Shown piece by piece: positions 52,326 through 62,400 of a stretch of DNA of 64,000 nt; the stretch's first letter is position 1; the number at the start of each line of letters is the position of its first letter. Below the pieces are notes generated by a model. It had not been told where the DNA came from and made no database searches. It was given only the letters and a program-made list of their open reading frames with translations. The translations under genes were made by a program, and so were the position numbers. Source of the stretch: DSWT01 sp035420085. GTDB lineage: Bacteria > Chloroflexota > Anaerolineae > B4-G1 > SLSP01. The stretch spans positions 1 to 64,000 of the forward strand of contig DAOLUH010000033.1 of assembly GCA_035420085.1 (NCBI GenBank), read 5' to 3'.

Positions 52326-53531
52326 ATGCGAGTGGTTTTGAGTGGATGGTTCTGGGAATTCCCGGAGACAGGGAGTGGACAATACCTGCGCTACCTCACG
52401 GCGGCGCTGGCCGATGTCGTGCCTGCCGCGCAGTTTGTCGTCATCACTCCCACGCCATCCGCTTCAGACGACGCCGGCGCGTCAAACGTCGAATTTGTTG
52501 TAGCGCCGGGAAAGCGGACGAGCTTCGGCAAGCTGCGCTGGGAGCAAATGACGCTTCCCCATGCAGCACGTCAGGTCGGCGCGGACTTGCTGCACGTGCC
52601 GTATTGGGCGCCGCCGCTGCACGCCGCGTTGCCCACGGTCGTTACTGTCCACGATCTGATTCCGCTGCTCCTCAAGCCCTACCGTGGCGGACCATTGGTG
52701 CGGCTGTATACGGCTTTGGTTAGTGCGACCTCACCACGTGCGGCGCTGCTGTTGACGGATTCCGAAGCCTCGCGGCGCGACATTATCGCGCATTTGCGCG
52801 TCTCGCCCGCTCGCGTGCAGACGGTCTATCTGGCGGTGGATCGTATGTATGTCGCAGCCGCGGAGGTCGCGGATGTAGTGGCGCCCGGTTCTGTCGCGCC
52901 TCGCTCGATCCGCTGCAAGATTTCTGTCGAAGAAGACATGACTGTTCTCCGGGAGTTTGGTTTGCAGCCAGGCTATATCCTCTATCTGGGTGGATTTGAT
53001 GTGCGTAAAAACGTGCGCGGCGTGTGCGCGGCGTTTGCTGAGGTCTGCCGGGATGCGCCGGACGCACATCTGGTCATCGCCGGGAAGCTGCCGGCGGTGG
53101 ATTCCGATTTCGCGCCGGATCCACGCCGCCTGGCGCGTGATGCCGGGATACCTGAAGCACGCATCCATTGTGTGGGCTTTGTCCCCGAATCCGCCAAGCC
53201 TTCGCTTTACCGGCAAGCGCGCGCCTTTGTGTTTCCTTCGTTCTACGAAGGTTTCGGCCTGCCGCCGCTGGAGAGCCTGGCGTGCGGGACGCCCGTGGTC
53301 GGTAGCCGTGCCGCCAGCTTGCCGGAGGTCGTGCGCGATGCCGGCGTCCTCGTTGATCCCACCGACATCCATGGCATGGCGGTAGCCCTGGTCCGCCTGT
53401 TGACCGACGACGCTTTCCACGCCGACCTGCGCCGCCGGGCCATCCAGCGCGCAGCGCGCTTCACCTGGGAGACGACCGCGCGGGAGACGTATTCGGCGTA
53501 TGAGAAAGTTCTGAAACGTGTGAGTGGTTAA
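52326..53531 (+). CDS. Glycosyltransferase family 4 (GT-B)
   Basis: This 401-residue protein starts MRVVLSGWFWEFPETGSGQY. The GT-B fold is supported by VHDLIPLLLKPYRGG (first domain) and, in the second, LYLGGFDVRKNVRG. GFVPESAKPSLYRQA then precedes PSFYEGFGLPPLESLACG, the E-x7-E nucleotide-sugar site. It probably transfers a hexose in cell-surface glycan synthesis; donor and acceptor are unknown. ATG 52326 is preferred; ATG 52311 is possible. The in-frame sequence upstream is repeat. It is followed by the methyltransferase gene 24 bases later. Confidence 0.88.
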   Translation: MRVVLSGWFWEFPETGSGQYLRYLTAALADVVPAAQFVVITPTPSASDDAGASNVEFVVAPGKRTSFGKLRWEQMTLPHAARQVGADLLHVPYWAPPLHAALPTVVTVHDLIPLLLKPYRGGPLVRLYTALVSATSPRAALLLTDSEASRRDIIAHLRVSPARVQTVYLAVDRMYVAAAEVADVVAPGSVAPRSIRCKISVEEDMTVLREFGLQPGYILYLGGFDVRKNVRGVCAAFAEVCRDAPDAHLVIAGKLPAVDSDFAPDPRRLARDAGIPEARIHCVGFVPESAKPSLYRQARAFVFPSFYEGFGLPPLESLACGTPVVGSRAASLPEVVRDAGVLVDPTDIHGMAVALVRLLTDDAFHADLRRRAIQRAARFTWETTARETYSAYEKVLKRVSG

Positions 53532-53555
53532 GGATACAGGGGAGGTCTGAACGAT

Positions 53556-54317
53556 ATGAATTCTGAAGTCTATATTGCTTTATGGCAGCAAGAAGAGCAA
53601 GCCCCCTTCACCGGATGGGGTTTCTCGTACCTGGAAGGCCGGATGATGGAGGAACTGCCGCCGTGGTCTTACGAAGCGCGCGCAGCAGAAGTGCTGCGTG
53701 GCGCTGCCTCGGTGCTGGATATGGGCACGGGCGGCGGCGAACGCCTGCTCCAGTTGTGGGAGCACTGGCCGGCGAAAGTTGTCGTGACCGAGGACTATCC
53801 GCCCAACGTGCGCGTGGCGACGGAACGTTTAACGCCATTGGGGGTGCGCGTGGAAGTCGTCGAATTGACCCGGGATGGCCTGCTGCCCTTCGCCGACGCG
53901 GAATTCGATGTCGTGCTCAATCGCCAGTCGTCGTTCAACGCAGCGGAAGTGCTGCGGGTGCTGTCGCCCGGCGGGACGTTCCTGACGCAGCAGGTAGATG
54001 GTCGGTGGGGGTACGATTTGATGGCGGTCTTCGGCGCTGAACCGCAGTGGCCCGACGACATACTCGCCTACAACGTTGCGTGGGTCAAAGATGCCGGTTT
54101 GACCATCCTCACGGCAGAAGAGTGGTCGGGCGCATTGGTTTTTACCGATGTCGGCGCGATTGTCTATTATTTGAAGGTTATCCCCTGGCTTGTCCCTGGC
54201 TTTTCCGTAACAACGCACCTGGCTGGTCTGTTGGCGCTTCAGGCTAGGTTGGAAAAGGAAGGAGAATTGCGTTTTGTCGCCAAGAAGTTCCTCATTGAAG
54301 CACAAAGGCCGGTTTGA
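53556..54317 (+). CDS. SAM-dependent class I methyltransferase
   Basis: This 253-residue Rossmann-fold methyltransferase has motif I SVLDMGTGGGERLL (about 52-65), an acidic loop VVVTEDYPPN, motif IV FDVVLNRQSSFN and post-I EVLRVLSPGGTFLTQQVDG. The C-terminal part is rich in hydrophobic residues (YYLKVIPWLVPGFS) but not clearly membrane spanning. The substrate is unknown. Being between a glycosyltransferase and a sensor kinase gives little clue. Start ATG 53556 follows GGGGAGG. Confidence 0.87.
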   Translation: MNSEVYIALWQQEEQAPFTGWGFSYLEGRMMEELPPWSYEARAAEVLRGAASVLDMGTGGGERLLQLWEHWPAKVVVTEDYPPNVRVATERLTPLGVRVEVVELTRDGLLPFADAEFDVVLNRQSSFNAAEVLRVLSPGGTFLTQQVDGRWGYDLMAVFGAEPQWPDDILAYNVAWVKDAGLTILTAEEWSGALVFTDVGAIVYYLKVIPWLVPGFSVTTHLAGLLALQARLEKEGELRFVAKKFLIEAQRPV

Positions 54318-54363
54318 ACTATCACAATCTTTGTAGAGGATTCGGACGAAAGTTGAGGTTCGT

Positions 54364-56436
54364 ATGAGCAAACCGCATGGTACGCGCGTTCTGATTGTCG
54401 AAGATGAGCCATTGATCGTCGAAATGCTGACGGGCATGTTAGAAGAGCTGGCTTATTCCATAGCCGGTGTGGCTATCAATGGCAAAGAGGCAGTAGAACT
54501 GACTCAGACTTTACGTCCGGATGTGATCCTGATGGACATTGGCATGTCGGAGATGGATGGCATCGAGGCGGCGCGTCAGATTCAGAAACTATGCCCTACG
54601 CCGGTCATCGTCTTGACGGCCTACGATGGGCGTGACTTGCTCGAAAAGGCCGCTGGCGCGGGTGTGGATGCTTATCTCCTCAAGCCAACTACCCCGCGTG
54701 ATTTGGAAAATGCGATTACGACGGTTTTGGCGCGCTTCAAAGACATGCTCGAATTGCGTCGTCTGAACGTGCAGTTGCAGGCTGAAGTTGTTGTGCGCCA
54801 GCAGGTCGAAGAAGACCGCTCGCGCCTGTTGACTGCTGAACGCGAGCAACGGCTTCTTGCCGAGATGTTGACAGAAGTCACGCTTTCGCTGACCTCGCAA
54901 ACGAACTACGCGATGGTTTTGGATGAAATTCTCACCCAGGCGCGGCGCATTGTTCCCTTCAAATCGGCCTCAATTTTACGTTTGGAGGGGGATGTCCTGC
55001 GTACAGTGCGCTGGCAGGGCTATGGGGAACACGATGCTTTTATGGCGAAGTTTGTATTGCCCTTGAAAGATTTTCCCATCCTGGCTGAGACTGTACAATC
55101 TCAGAAACCTTACATCATTTCTAATGTTTTCCAGGAGCCTCGTTGGGTGCTTCTCGAGGAGATTGTCTGGATAAAATCCGCGCTATTCATTCCGATTTGC
55201 TCTCGGCAACGGGTTTTAGGCACGCTTAACCTGGATAGTTCCAGATTTAATGCTTTTTCTAGCGCAGATACTGAACGTTTAGCCCCTCTGGTCAGTGCCG
55301 CCGCCATCGCTATAGAAAATGTTCAGCTACGGGAAGGGTTAGAGGCCGAAGTGGCCGCGCGCACAGCAGAAATTGCTGCAGAACGGGACAAAAGTGAGGT
55401 GATCCTTCGTAATGCAGGGGATGCCATTGCCATGTTGGACAACGCCATGCGGATTCAATACGTGAATCCGGCGTTTGAGCGACTCACGGGTTATACCGCG
55501 GCTGAAACATTGGGAAAAAATGTCCACCATGTCTTAAAGAGTGAAATGTCCGAAAAGAGTATTCAAGCGATGCAGCTAACCTATCACACCGCGGTTGAAT
55601 GGCGGAACGAAATCGTGATCTACCGTCGAGATGGGCGTGTTTACGATGCGATGGCGACGATCACACCGATTCAAGGCGCCGCTGGCGATGTGACAGGTTA
55701 TGTCTTCAGCCACCAGGATATCAGCGCGCTCAAAGCTCTGGATCGCGCGCGCAGCCAATTCATCACCGGCATCTCGCACGAACTGCGCACGCCCTTGACA
55801 GTGCTTGACCTGGCCGTGCGCAAGTTGCAACGCCGCATACCCGCAGATGCGGATCTCACCGCGCTGGATACCATGGCGCTGCAAATCGCGCAACTCACCC
55901 ATTTCACCGAAGATATTCTTGAGATCGCCGCGCTGGACAGTGGCAAAGGCGCACCGCTGTGGGAGCCGCTGATGCTCGTTCCGCTTGTGACGGACACGGT
56001 CAGGCGGTATCAAGAGCGCGCGGAGGCCGCCGGGTTGACGTTGCATTGTCTGCCGATTGCGCCGAATTTGCCCGTCGTGCATGGCGATCATAGCCGTATT
56101 GCGCGTATGTTGAGTGAGATTGTGGAGAATGCGATCATTTATACGCCATCTGGGGGCCACATTGAGGTTGCGATGCGGGCTGTCGATAGCGAGGGACACA
56201 CGTGGCTGACCATCGCTGTACGGGATAACGGTCCAGGTATGCCCCCGGAGGAGCAGGAGAGGCTATTTGAGCGTTTCTTCCGCGGCCATCTTGCCGAACC
56301 AGGGCACATTCTTGGGTCGGGATTAGGGTTGAGCATCGCGCAGGGGATCGCGCGTGCCCACGGCGGTCGGATTACCGTCGACTCGGCTGTGGGAGAGGGG
56401 TCCACCTTTACGATCTGGCTCCCGACAGCAAGCTAA
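54364..56436 (+). CDS. Hybrid receiver-GAF-PAS sensor histidine kinase
   Basis: This is a 690-residue cytoplasmic protein without membrane helices. An N-terminal receiver domain (about 8-125) has Asp58 in ILMDIGMSEMDG and Lys in AYLLKPT. A coiled region precedes a GAF domain (about 185-320), then a PAS domain (about 345-455) with NPAFERLTGYTAAETLGKN. The kinase half has the H-box FITGISHELRTPL with His472, the N-box EIVENAIIYTP, DNGPGMPPEEQ and GSGLGLSIAQGIARAHGG. Having the receiver at the start means it may itself be a phosphorelay intermediate. No separate output regulator is adjacent. It ends before a bidirectional terminator. Confidence 0.93.
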   Translation: MSKPHGTRVLIVEDEPLIVEMLTGMLEELAYSIAGVAINGKEAVELTQTLRPDVILMDIGMSEMDGIEAARQIQKLCPTPVIVLTAYDGRDLLEKAAGAGVDAYLLKPTTPRDLENAITTVLARFKDMLELRRLNVQLQAEVVVRQQVEEDRSRLLTAEREQRLLAEMLTEVTLSLTSQTNYAMVLDEILTQARRIVPFKSASILRLEGDVLRTVRWQGYGEHDAFMAKFVLPLKDFPILAETVQSQKPYIISNVFQEPRWVLLEEIVWIKSALFIPICSRQRVLGTLNLDSSRFNAFSSADTERLAPLVSAAAIAIENVQLREGLEAEVAARTAEIAAERDKSEVILRNAGDAIAMLDNAMRIQYVNPAFERLTGYTAAETLGKNVHHVLKSEMSEKSIQAMQLTYHTAVEWRNEIVIYRRDGRVYDAMATITPIQGAAGDVTGYVFSHQDISALKALDRARSQFITGISHELRTPLTVLDLAVRKLQRRIPADADLTALDTMALQIAQLTHFTEDILEIAALDSGKGAPLWEPLMLVPLVTDTVRRYQERAEAAGLTLHCLPIAPNLPVVHGDHSRIARMLSEIVENAIIYTPSGGHIEVAMRAVDSEGHTWLTIAVRDNGPGMPPEEQERLFERFFRGHLAEPGHILGSGLGLSIAQGIARAHGGRITVDSAVGEGSTFTIWLPTAS

Positions 56437-56447
56437 ACTGCGCAGGA

Positions 56448-56486
56448 CAAAAAATGCCCGACACTGTAAGTGTCGGGCATTTTGTT
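56448..56486. terminator. Bidirectional terminator between sensor kinase and giant surface protein
   Basis: AAAATGCCCGACACT pairs perfectly with AGTGTCGGGCATTTT around a three-base loop. The A/T ends allow it to stop transcription from both the histidine kinase (plus) and the converging surface protein (minus). Confidence 0.9.
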
Positions 56487-56499
56487 GTGGGGAAAAGCA

Positions 56500-59400
56500 T
56501 CAGAAGTTGCGCATCACCAACGGCAGGTAGATATACTTGATGTCGGTCTTGACCACGACGACGGACAGGGCGGCGTCGCTGTAGCCGAGCGTGTCGGTGA
56601 TGGTCAGCGTGACGGTGAACGTGCCTTCGGCTGTATAGGTGTGCGAGAGGGTGGGCGTGAAGCGCAGCGGGCTGTCATCCCCGAAGTCCCACGCCCAGGC
56701 CACGATGGGCGGCAGGTTGGTCGTCGAGGTATCCGTGAAGTAGACCGTGACGCCCGGTTTCACCAGCAGCGCGCTTTGGTCGAAGGACGCGACCAGCGCC
56801 GGCGGGTTGACCTGCAACGTGCGCGTGTAGAAGTCGCTGTAACCGCAAGCGTCGGTGACGGTAAGCGTGACGACGAGGTCGCCGTCGGTGAAGTACGTGT
56901 GGGTGGTGGTGATCCCGCTGCCCGTCGCCCCGTCGCCGAAGTCCCATGTCCATTCGATAACGGGCGGGCCATTGGTAATGGTCGCGTCGGTGAACGTCAC
57001 CGTCGTGCTGACCGAGACGGACGCGGGGACGGTCACGAAGCCTATGGTGAACGTGGGCGTGAGCACGTCCACGCTCACCGGTGCGCCGACGGCGCTGCTC
57101 ACGCCCTGGTCGCTATCCACCACGCGATAGTCGGCGTTGACGACCGTGCCCCGGCAGGGCAGCGTCGCCGTGAACGAGGCCGTCGCCGTGCCACCGAGCG
57201 GCGCGATGCGGTCGAGGTACCACCACATCGACGTCGGCGGCGCTGGCAGGATGATCGTTCCGCCATTGGGGTCGCCCAGCTCGGCCGGGAGCGTGTCGCT
57301 AAGGATAACGCCCGTGCCGACGCTATTGCCGATGTTCGTCACCGTCAGCGTGTAAGTGATGGGTTGCCCGGCGACCGCTGTGCTCTCGTAGGCCTTGCCC
57401 ACCTCGAAGTAGGGCAAATCCACGACCACGTTGGCGCTGGCGATGTTGTTGTCGTAGAACGGCTCGGTATCGCTGACCGGTTCGGTGCTGGCGATTTCAG
57501 CCCAGTTGGTGAAGGTATCGAGGCCGGTGGCCGTTTCGGCGATGCGCACGGTGAGGTAGATCTCGTTCCATTCGCCGCTGTTCAACGGCCAGAGTTCCCA
57601 CGTGTAGGTCTGCCCGTCCACCGTTGGGGTTAAAGGACACCACTCAGTCCAGCCGCACCAGTGCTGCGCCGAGGCGACGTATTCCAGTTCCACCGGCAAA
57701 GTGTCGGTGAGCCGGGCGCTCCCCTGCATCCCCCACCACCACTGCCAGCCCGCGATGTCGTTGCCGAAGGTCAGGCTGAAGGTGATGAGTTCGCCGGGCA
57801 GCAAATCGCCCGCCACGAGCGTCTTCTTGACGAAGAGGTCGGGGCCGGTGGTGAGGGCGACGACGTCCGTGTTGTCCGCCGGGACGATATCGCCCGGCAG
57901 TAACGTGATTTCGGCGGTGTTGGTGAAGATCAGGCCGAAGGGCAGCGGCGCTTCCTGGTCGGTGAGGGTGGAGAAGTTGACGCCCGCGCTTTCGCCGGGA
58001 TACAGCGATTCGAAGGCGACGGTGAACACGTGGTTGGCGTCGTCCTGTTGCGGTTCCCACCAGCGCCAGTAGTTGACGCCGATGCCGCTATCAAGGTGCA
58101 TCAGGCTGTCGTAGGTGTCGGTCAACACAACCGGCTTCACCACGATGTCACCGATGTTCTCCACGCTCACCCGGTATGAAGCGCGGCGGGTGCCGGTTCC
58201 CCAGTCATCCCACTGCCCTTCTTTGCGCACGCGCAGGTTGAGGCCGTAGGCGTTGAGCGTCTCGACCCAGGTGCTGGTGTTGTCGTCGTAGGTTTGCTCG
58301 TCCGGCTGCGGTTCAATGGCCGCGATGTTGGTGAGGATGGCGCCGGGTGCAGCGTCCCAGGCCACATTCAACGCTACCTCGAAGTTGACGTTGTAGCCGG
58401 GGGCCAGCCCGTTCACTTCCCACACGACGTAGCCGTTGCCCACGAGGGTCGGTGTGAACGGCGTTTGCCCGGTCGGCGTGTTGAAGTACGCGCCACTGAA
58501 CGTCGTGTTCACCGGCAGCGTGTCGGTGATGCGGAACGTCGCCGCGATGGGCAGGTTGCCGTTGTTCCCGTAGCCGATGTTGTAGTACAGCTTGCCGCCG
58601 GGCACCAACTGCCCGCGGTTCCAACTCTTGTTGATATAGAGGTTCGTGCGCGGCTCGCTCACAAAACCCCACCACGTCGCTATGTTATCCTCAGTCTCCT
58701 CATCGTTGGCGGCGCTGACGCCGGCGGTGTTGAAGATTTGCGGATCATGCACGGCTGACGGACTGACATGGGCGCGCACGTAGACCTGCGTACACGACCG
58801 GCCGGCGATGGACGGGCGCGTCAGTTCCAACCCGTGCGCCGTGCTGCTCACTTCCTCCCAGCCAGGGTGCTCGCTCCACCAGTCTATCAGGGTGAGAGCG
58901 ATGTCCAGCGTGTCGGTGAGCGTTGTTGCGCTGCTGGCAGTGCCGCCATCATTGCAGACCTGAAGGGTGAAGACGATGTCCGTGTCGGGCGCAGGGTCGC
59001 CGGTCCAGGACCACTTACTGAGGCGCAAGTGTGTATCGTTTTCCTGGACGGTGGTGCTCCACTCGCTCTCACGCTCCCACGGGTTGCTCGTGTCGTAGGG
59101 GTTGGCTGTGGCGATTTGCACGAAGTTCCCCACCGTCTCACCCACGTCTGCGGTGACCTGCACGAAGAGGTAGAACTCCACCCAATCGCCGGGCGCCAAG
59201 TCACCCACGCTCCACACGATCGGCCCGCTGCTGCCGCCGCTGTGGACGAAGCCGGATGTGTCGGCGAGGTACGTCGCGCCCTGCAACGTGGCGGTGATGA
59301 GCGTGGCCTCGGCCACGCCGTCACCCTCGTTGCGATAGGAGACGCGGAAGATGAAGTTGCCGCCCACGGCGGGGTATGCGTCGCCCCCGGTGTTGATGCG

Positions 59401-62400
59401 CAGGCGCGGCGCGGGGCCGGCGACGACGTTGCCGACCTGATCCCAGTCCGGCTCGGTGTACCACAGCCAGACGTTTTGCCCCGGCAGCAAGTCCCACCCC
59501 ATCAGGCCGAAGTCGCAGACGTAGCTGCCGCCGTCGGGATCGAGCGAGAAGTTCTCGTTCGGCCCGTTGTCGACGTTGCACGTCGCGCCGAGGACCTGAT
59601 CGTACCAATCCGCCTGGAGGGTGACGGTGACGAGGTCGTGGTCGGTATCCACCACGCTGTCGAGCGCGCCAACTTTGACGCTGCTGCCGTAGATACCGTC
59701 GATCATGCCGTACACCCAATCACCGGGCACGATGTCTGGGCGCTCCGGGAACCACTGCTGATCCAGGTTGGTGGAAAAGCCGGTGCGGTCGTTCCACCAC
59801 GGGATGACGCCGGTCGTCAGCGCCGCCGTGGCCTTGATCGCGCCCAGACTGTCGGTGACGGTGAGCGCGAGCGTGTGCCCAGGCTCATAAGCGCCCTCGA
59901 CCCAGTCTTGGGCGTAGTTGACCTGCAGCGTCAGATCTGAATTGACCAACCGGTGGTGGAAGCCGACCTGAGCATAGTCAACCTCAGTGTAGTAGTTGAC
60001 ATCTCCTGGCGCGCCGTGCGGGATGTCGATGCCGATGGGGGTCTTGCTGTACCGTCCGTTGGCGTCGGTTTCCGCCATTCCGCTGTACAGATTCCACAAA
60101 TCGATCTGCACTTTTTGGCGATTGAGCGCGTCGATTTGCCCCCAGACCGTGTCGGTGATGGAGGAGATGTACCCGGTGAACGGGGTGGGGATGGTGACGA
60201 TGACCGGATGCGTTCCCGCCCCTGCCGTCACGGTGATCACGTCGCCGGGATCGAAGGTGTCGGGGAAGTTGTTCTCGTTCCAGCAATTGCCGCCCATCGT
60301 CATCTGCGCGTTCGCGGTGGCGACGGTGACGGGGCCTTGCGGCGCGCAGCCCCAGACACGGGAGCGGTAAATGTCGAAGTCCACCCATTGCACCTCGCCG
60401 CCGCTGAAGGCGACGTCGGTGTAGGTGTTGTCGGCGTGGTTGGTGTCGTTCGCCGGATCGGTGATGGAGACGGTGTTGGTGTACCAGCGCAGGAGCGTGC
60501 CGGGATTATCGAGGTTGGCGTTGAACTGCACATTGCCCGCATCACCCGGATACAGCACCGCGAACTTCCAGGCGAGCGCGTCGCTGTTCAGATTTTGCTC
60601 GGTCAGGCGGTCCCAATCGAATCCCAGGTTCCACCAACCGTCCCAGGCCGTGTCGGAGGGCAGCGTGTCGGTGATCCACGGAGCGAGCACGGCCTGATCG
60701 CCGAGATTGTAGAAGTTGACGTTGTAGCCCAGTTGCCCATCGCCGTGCCACTCACTGGACTTGACCACCCGCAGGTTTGGCCCAGAGGCCAGGATAGTTT
60801 CGCTCACGCAGGCGGTGTTGTCTTCCGGCGAGATCTCCGGCTGTTCCACCGTGCCGACGGTGACACAGTTATTGAGGACAGCGTTGGCGGAGGCTGATTC
60901 GTTGATGTTGAGCGTGAAATCGAAGCCAAAGCCGCTGTTCACATCCACCGTGCCCAGATCCCATACGACGGCGTTGGCCGTGATTTTGAACGGCTCGAAG
61001 GGTTGCCCGTCGTGCCGCACCCCGCTGCCGACGCGGTACGATGTGCCGCTGGGTAGCGTGTCGGTGATGTAGGCGTGGACGGCGGTGTTGCCCGCGTTCC
61101 AGTAATTCGCGCCGTAGCGCAGCCAACCGCCGGGCACAAGGACGCCCTGGTTGAACCATTTGTTCGCGTTCATATCGTAGCGCGCCGCGCGCACGCGGGC
61201 GTCGGTATTGATGGCGATGTTGTTATCGGGATTGACGTCGTCGGGCGTGCTGGCGACCACGACGTTTTTCAGGATGGTGCCGAGTGGCGTGTGGGGATCG
61301 AGTTGCAGGTGCACGTTGATCTGCTGGCACCAATTCCCCGGCAAACCGGCGGCGTAGAGCACCAACTGCTCGTCAGTGGCGCTGACCTCCGTCCAGAGTG
61401 CCTGCGGCCATTCGTTTACATCCCAACCGAGGAACGTCGTCCAGAGCGGCAACGTGTCGGTGAGCCAGACCGGGCCGAAGTTGGCGCCGCCCTCGCTGCA
61501 CCAGCGGATGCCGTAGTCGAACTTCTGGCCCGGCGCAAGGTCGCCTGGATTCGGCCACTTGTCCACGCTGATGCCGACGTCACTGTCCGCCACGGCAACT
61601 TCACCTGTGCAAGAGGTGTCGTTGTCGGGGTTGTCGTCGCCCGGTGTGCTGGTGGTGATGGTGGCACAGTTGGGCGGCAGGTTCCCCATGACCGTGTCCG
61701 CCACGTTCAGCGTGACCGCGAAGACACGCCGGTTGTCGCCGCTGCTGGGCGGCGGGAGGGTGGGCAGGTTCCAGGCGATGACGCCATCGGCAACAACCTC
61801 CGGCGTGACGCCACTGGTGTCGCCGGCCCAGGACGTGCCTGGGGGCAGCGTGTCCACGATGCGGACGTCGGTGGCGTCGCTCATGCCGTCGTTCCAGTAT
61901 TCGATGGTGTACACGTACACCCCGCCTGGACGAGCGAAGCCACCCGGCGTGTTCTTTTGCACGCCCACTTCTGCCATGTCCAGCCGGAAGGTGTACTGGG
62001 TCTGGTGGTTGTGATACGCGCTGTGGTGGATGTTGAAGGTGTCGCCATAGCGGATGTCGTGGGGTGGGTTGCCGTCGGCGCCGAAGTCGGCGACGAAGTG
62101 ACCGCTGCCATCCACCGGGACGTTGTCCATAGTGCTCCAGCACCCGCCGCGCCAGCAATCGGCGTTGAGGTGCAATTGGCTGTTGGCCGGGCCGCGCCCT
62201 GCGACGATGTCGGTATCCACATCGGGAGTGCCGTCGAGGTCGACGACGGTCACGGCCTCAATCACGCCGCTACCGAAGTTGACGGTGACCGTGTTGCCGG
62301 GGCGGATGGTGTCGTCGGGAAATTCCAGGCTGAAGCTGGTCGTGTCGCCCTGCCGCGACCCGGCGGGCGTACTCCCGGTGGCTACAACCTGGCCGCCCGG

